Positions 35,415 through 46,575 of a stretch of DNA of 64,000 nt are shown here, one piece after another (within the stretch, counting starts at the first letter, position 1; every line of letters begins with the position of its first letter). Made by a program: the position numbers and the translations under genes. Source of the stretch: Anisus vortex. Its lineage: Eukaryota; Mollusca; Gastropoda; Planorbidae. The DNA is taken from contig OX421505.1 of NCBI GenBank assembly GCA_949126835.1, positions 5,772,587-5,836,586 on the forward strand. Direction: 5' to 3'. A model generated the notes under the pieces. It did not search any database, had not been told where the DNA came from, and worked only from the letters and a program-made list of their open reading frames with translations.

Positions 35415-37854
35415 CAGTGGCGTAGCCAGGTTTTGACTCAAGGGGGAGCTAATTTTTAGGAAAAAGGCCCCACTTTTAGCAATTTTCCCACATTAATATA
35501 AGAACTAAGAATTCGTACGTATCAAGTGTTATAAGAATACCCTGTGCCTCAGGATACACACTGTATTAGAGAGCAGTATTTTTTAACCATCCACGATTTT
35601 TAATAGCAACTATTAGTGATGGGAATTTCTGCAAAATTTATTGCACCTACTGCTTTTCGAGATGAAAATCTAGTGTCGAAAAGTATTTATAGAATCAATG
35701 CGAATGCTTCTAAAAGACTGCATTTTTCTTAATTTAATTTTGAAAGACGAGATAAATCGCCAAAATTATTAAATAGACATTGTTAGGACTCGTTAAATCG
35801 TATTCAATGAATAGTTGTATCTTTATTAGAAGTCTCTGGATTCTGCTACTCCAAGCTAGGGGTTCCTTGACTAACAGGTTTATGCAGTAATGTAGTTATA
35901 TTCAGTATAATTATTTTCAACTCCTTTCGTTCAACAACGATAGATGAAACAACTTCAGTTGTTGAATAAACAATTTTATTTAAACTGTAGATTCAATATA
36001 AACTTCAACTATGTACATAAAATTGGCGATACACAATAGTCATAAAATATATAGGCGAAAATATAGCGACTGCTTTCTACAAACGTTTGAACTCAACTAA
36101 CTCTAATGAGGTAGGGACATTACAAAGAAAACTATTATTGAAGATTCTACAGGGTCCTAAATACGCATTTCAATTCCACTGTGCTATAGTATACTGCGAT
36201 CTAACCTTCAATTCACGAGTTGACCGAATTATATGGTTTAAAATGCCCTCCGAGCAAAGAGGTCAAACCTTGGTCTCTCTTAATATTTGATACGCACTTA
36301 GAGACAAAGGTCAATGCCATAATAAGTCATTCATCTATGACCAACATTCGTAACAACATTTTAAAGAGATTTTAAAAGATATAGAGTTTCAGCATTGTTA
36401 TTTACTGTATCTATGTGTCAATTATATAACACTGTCTCTATGATACGTTATAAGAACGCTCTATACTTTTCTGATTTTTTCCTCTCAGCTATTCAAACAC
36501 CACGCCCAACGGTTATATCCTTAGCAAACGGAATTTCTTTTAAAGAAAGTTATTTTACTTATTTCTTTTAAAAAAAAAAATTCTGTGGGTATCTTTTTTT
36601 TTTTTGTTGCAAAGTTCATGCAACCATGTTTTCGATCACTACACGTAAACGGCCGAGAAGGAGAAAGCCAGCGAGCTTAAAGTCACGTTATTACTTTTCG
36701 GTGAATGGATAAATAATTAATGCAGGAAATGTTTACTTACAACTGTTTAACGTAAATTAATTGTATACCTCTTATAATTAAATCTTGTAATGAATACCAC
36801 GACGCTAGTTTATGTCAAGTAATAATAATTAGTCAGTAATATTAGTTATATTACAAAACATAACTTGTTTGGCATCACTATTGAATCAAATTAAGATTTT
36901 TTTTTTTTTATTTAAAGGGAGATAATTAGCTACTTCTATTTCCGCTAATATTCTAATATTATGTTTTTTAGATTTTTATTTTATAAAAGACTAAATGGTC
37001 TACAATTTATAACTTTATAATGACCGAACGGTCAAAAAGTAGTTGAAAATTATATAAATATTATATGACTAATATAATATATGCACATTTTCTGAACATT
37101 ACATAAACTACACAGTTTGTATGATTACTTTGTATCAATTCCGATGAATTATAATCATTTTTTAAATTTATTTTATACATGACTAAATTAAAGAACATCT
37201 CAGTTAAACAGAGAAAAAAATATTATAAATTATAATCAATATTAGCAGTTGATAGATCTTGACAAGTAAATGATAACCTTTGCAAAATAGTTACCATAAA
37301 TTATGTGAAAGTTTTGTAACATAATTTTGTATTTGGTTTAAATGCTAATAAAAACGATGATAATCACATACACTTTATTATTTTTTTGTTAAATTAAATA
37401 TAAAACCCTTTAACGATTTTCTCTATAGAGTTCCTTTGCTTTTAGCCTTTGTCTTGCTCGGATTTAAATTACCTTCTTGTCTTATAAGAAAACAAGTATA
37501 ATAGAGCAGGTTGACTTTTAGGCTGTTGGCACGCTGAATGATTTAGAAATCCTAGCTTGGCACACCTTTAGCAAAAGTTTGCCGACCCCTGCACTAGAGT
37601 GTGACCTTCACTTCGTATAAAATTAAATTAAACTAAAATGTATCTAGATCTAACACGGTTCATTAATCATATTGTAACAAATTAAAATGTTGAAATACAA
37701 TTTTAATTTTAAAAAAATATTAGAAACAGTATAAATTGTGTTTCATGGCTTGTTAAAATTATTAAATTATTTTCCCCGAAAAGGGCCTTTTTTTTTCGAA
37801 AATGGTCGTAGGGGGAGCGACCGCTCCCCCAGCTCCTCACTGGCTACGCTACTG
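35415..37854. mobile_element. Non-autonomous hAT transposon
   Basis: Perfect 8-bp target duplication ATGGCATA at 35407-35414 and 37855-37862. Inverted ends: CAGTGGCGTAGCCAGG at the left, and minus-strand cagtagcgtagccagtgagg at the right. Subterminal aaaaaggcccc / aaaaaggcccttt also pair. There is no transposase ORF inside. It contains a solo LTR (35781-36355) and a gccgacccctg repeat end at 37589-37599 that resembles other hAT termini. Confidence 0.88.
35781..36355 (-). mobile_element. Solo LTR, diverged copy of the TGTTACGAAT family
   Basis: Perfect 4-bp duplication ACAT at 35777-35780 and 36356-36359. The minus strand starts TGTTACGAATGTTGG. Shares tctttattagaagtctct, aaggggttcct-type text and gttgttgaataaacaatttt with the LTRs at 5818 and 49742, but has more substitutions and small deletions (575 vs 626 bp). 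It inserted into the hAT, so it is younger than that hAT. Confidence 0.9.
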
Positions 37855-38477
37855 ATGGCATAGCTAATGAAGGTAAGTCCCACTAAACATGTAAGCCTAC
37901 CAATTGAAGTGAATTAGGGGGAAGGAGGCAAGAGGAAAAGGGGGGAGGCAAGTAACAGTCTACAAAGTGGTGGGAGGGGCAAGCTGAAAAAGTGAACTTT
38001 TGAAGGGTCTACATAAAAATGTTACTAGTTAAAATGTAAAATCTAGAGGCCCTACCAAATATTATAATGTTATAATCTTTGATTCTACTAATTAAATATA
38101 CTTAATATATATTTTTTTTTATGAAAATTCATGATATATATATATTTTTTTGTTTGTAATAATAAAAGGGGCGAGGGGGTTAGGGACTAGATCGTAAGAT
38201 ACTCCTTACCCTGCTAACCCCCATTCTGTGTACTAATGCCTAGACATTTCTATTTACTTTACGCTATAGAAACGTTTAAAACATACCTGAACAATAGATT
38301 GCATTTCATGTCTAGATCTAGATGATTCTGAAACAAACAAAAACAGTCTATGAATTTAGCCTCAATCTATCAAACCATCCGTGCTAATGATGAGGACTTG
38401 GCTATTGTCCGTATTGTATAAAATAATGCTTAGTGTATAGCTTCTAAGCTTATGACTTGCTTAGAGAAGTTCTTCTA

Positions 38478-38535
38478 AATAGGAAATTATTACGTCCTAC
38501 TTCCAAACCCCTGCAAAGCGGCAGAAATTTTTTTT
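38478..38535 (+). mobile_element. Fragment of SINE family A
   Basis: aggaaattattacgtcctac and cccctgcaaagcggcag match, in the same orientation, the outer part of the SINE at 60085-60140. Confidence 0.5.
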
Positions 38536-38844
38536 ATCTTATCTTATATATTACAGACGCTCCTTCTATAAAATCAATTAATTTTACAGGTTATTATTGA
38601 TAAATTGTTGTTGAACTCCCACAATATGTTTCTATAAGTGGCACATTAGACAACAGTAAATCCATGGTCAGATATATAGAGTCTAGGTCTTTATAGAGGA
38701 TACAGGTAAGTTAAATAACTGGGGCGAAATATAATTTAGGAAGTTCTAAGGTTTTAAAAAGAGATGTCTTCTATTCTTGAACATCGTACAAAGTAGTAGA
38801 GTTTAGAAACAAGTTTGAACTATTAGATATTTACACTGCTTGAT

Positions 38845-39090
38845 ACTAGAATGGTATGGCCATGTAGCCAGAATTAACGGGCTTGCCAAAACCATTTCAG
38901 GGTACCATCAGAGGAGGAAGAAAGAGAGGACGATAAAAGAAACAATGGGAGGATAACATCAGGGAATGGACAGGAACAAAAAACTGTGCGACGCATTGAG
39001 AAAGGCTGAGAGACTGCATGGATGGAGGAGGCTGGTGTACATGCCATCTGTGGCGCCCCAAGGACCCAACAGACTACGGCACATGTAGGA
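38845..39090 (+). pseudogene. 3' end of an RTE-like LINE
   Basis: Plus-strand frames read LEWYGHVARINGLAKT, then a G-R-K-R-G-R-like basic stretch, KQWEDNIREWTG, and WRRLVYMPSVAPQGPNRLRHM, the C-terminal signature of RTE-type retrotransposon proteins. Frame changes at about 38895 and 38985. The 5' part is missing. Confidence 0.65.
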
Positions 39091-39109
39091 TATGTAGGAG
39101 GATACATTT

Positions 39110-40200
39110 GTGACTTGTTCTTCGAGCCTTAAGGGACTAGTCTTTTAAGTAATTAAAGGGTCTAGTCTTATAGTCTAGAGTCTACTACTACTACTTTGTC
39201 GACATTAAGAGCCATTTTACGCATTCAATTATAGAGCATTTTTATCTAGGCCTATATATACATATACAAAGGACAACAAATACAAGTATTTAGCACTAGA
39301 TTAGTAAACTTCTCCAGATCTTCCATATAGAACTATCAAAAATATATGGACAAGAGCTGGCTATACGCGAGCTGCAAGTAGGCCTATTTATAATGAAAAA
39401 GGTGAAAATATAATTATCTAACACCAATATAAAATAATGTCAAAGTCGGTCTACATTCTACATAGTCCTATATTGTAGTTACAGACATTAAAGACGAAAT
39501 ATTAGCCTTTAGTCAATATAGAGATTTTTTTTTGTACATAGCACTGAGCTATATATACATAGACTGCTCAAGCTATTAAAATAAAGAAGAAAAAAGAGGA
39601 GAGAATGCAAACTTCTAAATAAAGATAAGTGCACTGTAAGGCACTGAGCTATATATGCTTGGAAGTATCAAAAATAAATAAAATTATCGTAATTGCGTCA
39701 TTGAAATTAGCTAAAAATGAACTCTTGTATACTGAACATACATTATATATATCTCTTATACGAGTAAATTAGGTTAACTTTAATGAATAATTTAATGACG
39801 ATGTCAAATAATGAAATGGTTGATGATTTTTTTTTATTGATAACTAGTGGTTATGCCCGTCAAAATGACGGAGAAACGAATGTGTTTTGTTCAAAGAGAG
39901 AAAAAACACTATAACAATAAAAACTTAAGTGAGATCGTTTCTTTTCGGTATTTAGTTTTTGTTCTTTTTAATTGTTTCTGTTTAATTGTCTTCATTGTTT
40001 TTTAATTGTTTCTGGTCGCCCTGACCCTGGCATATGCACAAGAAATGTTGCTGGCAAACTTCTGGTATTAAAAAGTAGGGAACAGTTGTGTTGACTTGAC
40101 TTGTTAATAATAAATAATAAAATAACACTAATATACTATCGAAAAGAAAAAAAACCCACAAATACCAAACAATAAAATGTTAAATAATAAAAAATATTTC
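39110..40200. other. No recognisable gene
   Basis: AT-rich. Near 39840, taactagtggttatgcccgtc resembles the tacattgcccgg repeat heads at 41.4 kb. Nothing else identified. Confidence 0.4.
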
Positions 40201-40203
40201 AAT

Positions 40204-41160
40204 TTATGGCATCCTTCCATCCTCAAGGGATGATGGCGCAGTCTCCTTTTTCTCTTCCTCTCGCCTTTCTCCTGGCTCGCTTCTCTTCACTCCTTTCTGT
40301 GAGGGCGGCTTCTGCGGCTTGAGTGCCCTCGCGCACCTTGGACCGTCAGGAGGTGCGTTCCTCAGCAAGTCTCTCCCACGTTTTATGGTCAATGCGTGCC
40401 AGTAACGGGTCTTTTTTGCAGACGTCTTTGAAACACAGGCAAGGAAGACCTCTCTTTCTTGTACCAGCTGCCAGCTCTCCATGCAGCAGGGCTCTTGGGA
40501 TGCGTTCCGAACCCATCCTGCAAACATGGTCTATCCATTCACAGGCACCTCTCGCTCAGGATTGAGTTTATGCTCAGCATATGGCTTCTCCTGAGCACCT
40601 CCTCATTTGTGACTCTTTCCTGCCATTTGATGTGGAGTATCCTGCGTAGGCATCGCAGGTGAAAGCTATTGAGCTGCTTTATTTGCTTAGCGTATTTAGC
40701 CCAAGTCTCGCTTCCATAGAGGAGTGTGCTGAGCACACAGGCCTGGTGACAGAGATTTGTGTCCTATCAGTGAGTTGGGCATTGTCCCATACTCTTTGGT
40801 TGAGCCTTGCCATTAAAGATACTGCCTTGCCGATTCTGGTTTGTATTTCTTTTTCCAGGGACAGCGAGCTTGAGATGTTGCTTCCAAGGTAAGTGTAGTC
40901 CTTGACAACATCCAAAGTGTTTCCCTCAATGGAAATTGCCGGAAAGCAGTCTGTACCTCGCCTCATAATATTGGTCTTTTTTAGGCTTATTGTTAGGCCT
41001 AATTCTTTGCAAGCCTCTGATAATCTACTGTCCAGTTGTTGGAGTCCTTCCTCTGTAGGTAAAGCAAGAGCTGCATCATCAGCGAAAAGCAATTCTCTGA
41101 TTTATACGGTTTCCACTTTGCTCTTTGCACGGAGCGTTGAATGTCCCGTTCAACATAGTA
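40204..41160 (-). pseudogene. RTE/CR1-like LINE, 3' half of ORF2
   Basis: Minus strand: LLFADDAALA (RT motif C, FADD) at about 41095, LGLTISLKKTNIM (motif D), YTYLGSNISS, IGKAVSLMARLNQRVW, then in a second frame STLLYGSETWAKYAKQIKQLNSFHLRCLRRIL (40736-40539), and in a third frame a region typical of the family end (RIPRALLHGEL, RGLPCLCFKDVCKKD). At least two frameshifts. It is 5'-truncated: RT motifs A and B and the endonuclease are absent. It differs from the copy at 38.8 kb and the one at 16 kb. Confidence 0.8.
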
Positions 41161-41626
41161 AATGCACGGAAATGGCCATTTGCTACGTGCGGTTATATTT
41201 ATTTGTATAGCTGGATATAATTTTTTTGATTTATAAAATCAACACATTTAAGATTATAAATCATAAAATAAATTGTTCTTTTGGAGAACGTTTCCAATTT
41301 ATACATTTAACTTTTGTTCCGATTAGTCAAACGGCTTAGGAGCCTATAGCGAACAAACATATATATAAGTGTAGTCCTCGATATATATATACAAGCTACA
41401 TTGCCCGGCGTTGCCCGGGTGAAAAAAAAAAGGACTGTCTGGGGTGCAGATAACAAATTTATAAACTACACTTACTGAATACTTTTAGGAAAGTAAATAA
41501 ATATTGTAATAGGGTAAAAAAAATAGTCAAATATTTTTATTTAACAAAATCTATATTGCCTATAGATTTACAATGTCTTTTGTTTTTAAAAGTTTGAAAA
41601 ATTAATTGTCGAAAAAAAAAGAATAG

Positions 41627-41697
41627 TCTAACTGGAGAATCGAACCCTAGTCGCCCGTTTAGCAGTCCACTACGTTTACCACTGAGCTATCAAAGAC
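41627..41697 (-). ncRNA. tRNA-like sequence, unit 1
   Basis: Minus strand carries tagctcagtggta (box A type) and gggttcgattctcc (box B type), about 30 bp apart, with gctaa in the anticodon-loop position. The acceptor stem pairs only at its outer bases and the anticodon stem does not pair well, so I read it as tRNA-derived and not as a working tRNA. This unit has tagggttcg where the others have cagggttcg. Confidence 0.55.
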
Positions 41698-42031
41698 ACA
41701 TGTCCGATGTGAACAATTATTAGATGGTATATTGGGCTAGGCCTAGATAGGTCAGTGACATACGTGTTTTCAAATTGACCAATGGGGATCCTCGCGGGGC
41801 TTAACACTGTCTTTGTATATATATACAAACTACATTGCCCGGCGTTGCCCGGGTGTATATACTACACTTACTGAATACTTTTAGGAAAGTAAATAAATAT
41901 TGTAATAGGGTAAAAAAAAATAGTCAAATATTTTTATTTAACAAAATCTATATTGCCTATAGATTTACAATGTCTTTTGTTTTTAAAAGTTTGAAAAATT
42001 AATTGTCGAAAAAAAAAAAGTATAGTCTAAG

Positions 42032-42102
42032 TCTAACTGGAGAATCGAACCCTGGTCGCCCGTATAGCAGTCCACTACGTTTACCACTAAGCTATCGAAG
42101 AC
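42032..42102 (-). ncRNA. tRNA-like sequence, unit 2
   Basis: Same as unit 1, but with tagcttagtgg in box A (one change) and gctat for gctaa. Confidence 0.5.
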
Positions 42103-42465
42103 ACATGTCCGATGTGAAAAATTATTAGACGGTATATTGGGCTAGGCCTAGAAAGGTCAGTGACACACGTGTTTTCAAATTGACCAATGGGGATCCTCGC
42201 GGGGCTTAACACTGTCTTTGTATATATATACAAGCTACATTGCCCGGCGTTGCCCGGGTGAAAAAAAAGGACTCTCTGGGGTGCAGATAACAAATTTATA
42301 AACTACACTTACTGAATACTTTTAGGAAAGTAAATAAATATTGTAATAGGGTAAAAAAAATAGTCAAATATTTTTATTTAACAAAATCTATACTGCCTAT
42401 AGATTTACAATGTCTTTTGTTTTTAAAAGTTTGAAAAATTAATTGTCGAAAAAAAAAAAGAATAG

Positions 42466-42536
42466 TCTAACTGGAGAATCGAACCCTGGTCGCCCGTTTA
42501 GCAGTCCACTACGTTTACCACTGAGCTATCGAAGAC
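42466..42536 (-). ncRNA. tRNA-like sequence, unit 3
   Basis: Box A tagctcagtgg and box B gggttcgattctcc intact; gctaa in the loop position. Confidence 0.55.
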
Positions 42537-42901
42537 ACATGTCCGATGTGAAAAATTATTAGACGGTATATTGGGCTAGGCCTAGATAGGTCAGTGACAC
42601 ACGTGTTTTCAAATTGACCAATGGGGATCCTCGCGGGGCTTAACACTGTCTTTTTATATATATAGACAAGCTACATTGTCCGGCGTTGCCCGGGTGAAAA
42701 AAAAAGGACTGTCTGGGGTGAAGATAACAAATTTATAAACTACACTTACTGAATACTTTTAGGAAAGTAAATAAATATTGTAATAGGGTAAAAAACATAG
42801 TCAAATATTTTTATTTAACAAAATCTATATTGCCTATAGATTTACAATGTCTTTTGTTTTTAAAAGTTTGAAAAATTAATTGTCGAAAAAAAAAAGTATA
42901 G

Positions 42902-42972
42902 TCTAACTGAAGAATCGAACCCTGGTCGCCCGTATAGCAGTCCACTACGTTTACCACTGAGCTATCGAAGAC
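42902..42972 (-). ncRNA. tRNA-like sequence, unit 4
   Basis: Box A tagctcagtgg intact, box B followed by ttcttc instead of ttctcc; gctat in the loop position. Confidence 0.5.
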
Positions 42973-43599
42973 ACATGTCCGATGTGAAAAATTATTAGAT
43001 GGTATATTGGGCTAGGCCTAGATAGGTCAGTGACACACGTGTTTTCAAATTGACCAATGGGGATCCTCGCGGGGCTTAACACTGTCTTTTTATATATATA
43101 GATATATATATATAAAAATCAATATATAAACATATAAACAAACTCACGGTAATTATATTGATGCTTTGAATATCACAAATATGTTAACTGAGTAAATAAT
43201 TTAAATGAATATTTATTATTTAGACATGTATATATAGCTCAGTACCATATCTATATTTAAAATTCCAAATTTTCTCATACAATTTACTTCCTTTGAGAAC
43301 TCCGTATATTAGAGCTTAGTGGTATATAGTAAAAATAAAAGTATTTTTTTACCTGCACTTCCCATTGCAATCAGTATAAATGTTAGTTTTATTTTGTCAT
43401 TATATTTGGAGTTGAATCTGATCGTATTGGGCGAAGTGAAGCTGTTGTTAAACCACTGAGTGTCAACTGGGGAAATCCGCTAGCTATAAATAATAAAAAA
43501 AAGTCTCATTGCCTGTTAACTAGACATTTTTTTTATAATTAAGCAAGGTTGAAAAAAAAACATGAAGAAAATGCATCATCTTTACTTCCTCTTTTCTTT

Positions 43600-43735
43600 C
43601 TCTTTTTTGGTCTCTCACTCTCTCTCTACCTCACAAACACACACACTATCTCTCGTTCTCTCTATGTCTCTTCTTTGTCTCTCTCTCTCTTTGTGTCTAT
43701 GTTTTCCTCTCTCTCTTTTTATCATTATTTTTTTC
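43600..43735. repeat. CT-rich microsatellite
   Basis: tctctctcac/tctctctttg-type pyrimidine tract. The L/S-rich ORFs over it are artefacts. Confidence 0.85.
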
Positions 43736-43780
43736 GCCAACTGAGAAAGGAATGGAAATACATAGAGCAGAGTTTTTTAC

Positions 43781-43861
43781 TTAACCCTTCCCGTACCGAC
43801 CTACTTCTATCTATGCTGCCTTCAGTTCCGCTGTATACGCGCCCGGGATTGTAAGGGTTAA
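43781..43861 (-). mobile_element. 73-bp TTAA-flanked MITE, copy 3
   Basis: Reverse orientation. TTAA at 43781-43784 and 43858-43861, ends CCCTTCCCGTACCG and TGTAAGGG. Confidence 0.85.
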
Positions 43862-44734
43862 TACCAGCAGCCGATACAAGACAATCGTGAGAAAAAATAC
43901 CTTTATTTTTCTTGTAATATTTTCCCCATATTTTGTTCTAACATTTTTGTCGTCGTGTAATTAAATTCATCATCTCTCTAAAGTTGTTCATAATTTAATT
44001 GTTTCTATCTTTTTATACCAAACTAGACAGTGGCGCCATCTATAGTAAAAGGGGTTGACAAACTAAGTTTAAATCGTCCTTAATATAGTTTTTCCCCTTA
44101 TCCACAGAGCACTACGGATTCTTGGGCAAGGTGGCGCTTTACTATTCCAAGGACGATAGATTGCCACCAGCGGACGCTAAAGCTTGAGGTCATTTACCAT
44201 AAAAGGGATGGGCCAATGCTAGTTCTACACGTGAGGTTAATGTCTCGGACCGCGTTTACTCTGATTTAATTATGAATGGAATTGACAATGCAAAAAAAAA
44301 AATCTATACAAATTAATTAACTTATTAATTTTGCGAATAGCTATCCATTTTATTACATCTGTTTTAATTATTTAGACACGTATACTTATTACAATATAAT
44401 TTTTCTCTTGGTTTCAATATACCGGTAATCAATTGGTTTTATTTTTTTCTTTTATCGGGCTTTAAAGGTGAACTATTTTATTTATTGTCCGAATGTGTGT
44501 TGGCACAGGAATGAGGGGGTGGGGTGAGGACGAACTGTTATTGAGAGTGAAAGGCAGTAAAGCGTGTGTGTGTGTTTGCTTATGTGTTTGTGACAGTATT
44601 AGGCGTTAATAAATGGAGCTCGTCACGCGTGATTTTCTCGAGCCAAAAACCGCGTGCGAAAGGAGAGACAAATCTAATGTAATGTGTCCAAGGGTGAAAG
44701 GTAGGTCAGTCGATTGCTTGGTTTGGTAGCGTGT
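43862..44734. other. No recognisable gene
   Basis: AT-rich. cagtggcgccatctatagta at 44030 resembles a hAT end, but I found no partner. A GT-rich tract lies at 44563-44590. Confidence 0.4.
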
Positions 44735-44744
44735 ACATGTGTGT

Positions 44745-44935
44745 ACATAGCCAGTGTGTACATAAGTTTGCGTAGCAAGTGTGTGTATGAGTATGCGTAG
44801 CCAGTATGTACATAAGTGTGCGTAGCAAGTGTGTGTATGAGTATGCGTAGCCAGTATGTACATAAGTGTGCGTAGCAAGTGTGTGTTTGAGTTTACCTAG
44901 CCAGTGTGTGTATGAGTTTACATAGCCAGTGTGTA
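44745..44935. repeat. GT-rich minisatellite
   Basis: Units of about 24 bp alternating gtgtgtatgagtatgcgtag and ccagtatgtacataagtgtg. A shorter version is at 11400-11490 in segment A. Confidence 0.85.
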
Positions 44936-45425
44936 TGGGTAACGATGTATAGTAGGTACACCAAGATATTCTCCTAAATTAGCCACCCCACACAATGTCG
45001 ATAGAGCGAACCAAGTAACACAGGGTACAGTCTCCGCTATCACATGCTCTAGGCTACTCTCCTCACCTGCGAATGTCCACCCAACCCTGTTCCTGCACGG
45101 TTGCTCAGTGGCAAACATTCTATACTATGGCAATATAAAGTTGACCGAAAATTAAGAGATTCTAGTAAAAGTCGTGAATCATCTAGAGAAAGATTTAATA
45201 CACATAACAGTGATAACCTAAGGAAGATTAGTAAGACGAAAATCGATGCAGATGTTGTAAAAACCTCATCAATTTAAGACTTTCATTAGTGCAGGTTGCA
45301 ATGTCTGAACAGATAAATTGTCAAATAACGAAAGTCTGAATTTAGGCATTTAGCGTGACAAGTGAACCTCATTATCAAGGTTGCTAGGTAATGTATTAAC
45401 ATTATCACCTAATATATTTACCGGA

Positions 45426-46387
45426 CTTCTTCTTCTTCGTTCTTAATATTTGATTAATGGAGGGGTTCAAACTATAAGGCCTATAGCTATGGTAAATTGC
45501 ACAGTGGTTTCCAATGCCTAGACTTCGGAACATATTATGTTGTCTTAGTCTGTTTTGCCCGGTCCTGAGTCTGAAGATAATTTTTTGGGCTAGTCGGGAA
45601 AGGTTGTAGTAGGAGTTATTTTTGTCATGTTCTGGATGATTATTTGTCCATTTTTGTCATGTTCTGGTTGATTATTTGTCCATTTTTGTCATGTTCTGGG
45701 TGATTATAATTTGTCCATTTTTGTCATGTTCTGGATGATTATTTGTCCATTTTTGTCATGTTCTGGATGATTATTTGTCCATTTTTGTCATGTTCTGGGT
45801 GATTATAATTTGTCCATTTTTGTCATGTTCTGGATGATTATTTGTCCATTTTTGTCATGTTTTGGATGATTTTTTGTCCATTTTTGTCATGTTCTGGTTG
45901 ATTATAATTTGTCCATTTTTGTCATGTTCTGGATGATTATTTGTCCATTTTTGTCATGTTCCGGACGATTATTTGTCCATTTTTGTCATGTTCTGGATGA
46001 TTATTTGTCCATTTTTGTCATGGTCTGGATGATTATTTGTCCATTTTTGTCATGGTCTGGATGATTATTTGTCCATTTTTGTCATGGTCTGGATGATTAT
46101 TTGTCCATTTTTGTCATGTTCTGGATGATTATTTGTCCATTTTTGTCATGTTCTGGATGATTATTTGTCCATTTTTGTCATGTTCTGGTTGATTATAATT
46201 TGTCCATTTTTGTCATGTTCTGGATGATTATTTGTCCATTTTTGTCATGTTCCGGATGATTATTTGTCCATTTTTGTCATGTTCTGGATGATTATTTGTC
46301 CATTTTTGTCATGGTCTGGATGATTATTTGTCCATTTTTGTCATGGTCTGGATGATTATTTGTCCGTAAATAATTCACAATGAAAAA
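45426..46387 (+). mobile_element. LINE/SINE-like insertion expanded by an internal 32-bp minisatellite
   Basis: Flanked by a perfect 9-bp duplication TTTACCGGA (45417-45425 and 46388-46396). Starts cttcttcttcttcgttctta and ends tcacaatgaaaaa (A-tail), as for target-primed retrotransposons. A non-repetitive head (45426-45610) includes tgcccggtcctgagtctgaa. The rest is about 24 copies of gattatttgtccatttttgt + catgttctggat. Confidence 0.75.
45615..46366. repeat. 32-bp minisatellite, ~24 copies
   Basis: Unit gattatttgtccatttttgt followed by catgttctggat. Variants catggtctggat and gattataatttg recur in a higher-order pattern, showing block duplication. Confidence 0.95.
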
Positions 46388-46389
46388 TT

Positions 46390-46575
46390 TACCGGAAAAT
46401 GTGTGTTATTAAAAGAATTAGAGATTGGTAATGTGGAAGTCCCTCTACGTGGAATTTACTAGCCATTAGTGTTGAAAATAGGATATGTGAAAGATAAATC
46501 TGAACTACCCTTTGAAGGTATGTCGATCCTCATTGGAAAAGATTTAACAAAAAAGGAGGTTGAAGTCTGAGTCTA
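46390..46575 (+). pseudogene. Gypsy retroviral-type protease remnant
   Basis: Plus-strand frame TGKCVLLKELEIG, VPLRGIY, stop, GYVKDKSELPFEGMSILIG, KDLTKKEVEV. It lines up with TGQTVLLRGFEWKEEIPLHRIY... PVEGISVILANDLAKG in the Gag-protease ORF at 50541. The upstream part, before the 9-bp-flanked insertion, reads RDK-stop-TSLSRLLGNVLTLSPNIF (45351-45420), where a live protease would have RDTG. Dead. Confidence 0.75.

Larger units (their letters stand above)
41385..43090 (-). repeat. Four-unit tandem array (~405-436 bp) with embedded tRNA-like sequence
   Basis: Units are anchored by acattgcccggcgttgcccg at 41398, 41832, 42237 and 42673 (spacings 434, 405, 436) and separated by (TA)n. Each contains tttaggaaagtaaataaata, a poly(A)-like run, a minus-strand tRNA-like segment, and ends with ccaatggggatcctcgcggg. 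Unit 2 lacks about 30 bp after the first box. The units are very similar to one another. Confidence 0.9.

Noticed and set aside
41627..42972. Functional tRNA genes (anticodon GCT-like)
   Set aside because: Anticodon and T stems pair poorly and the acceptor stem pairs only at its outer bases; better read as tRNA-derived repeats.
43560..43854. Leu/Ser-rich secreted-looking ORFs
   Set aside because: Generated by the CT-rich microsatellite, and the longer one runs into the MITE.
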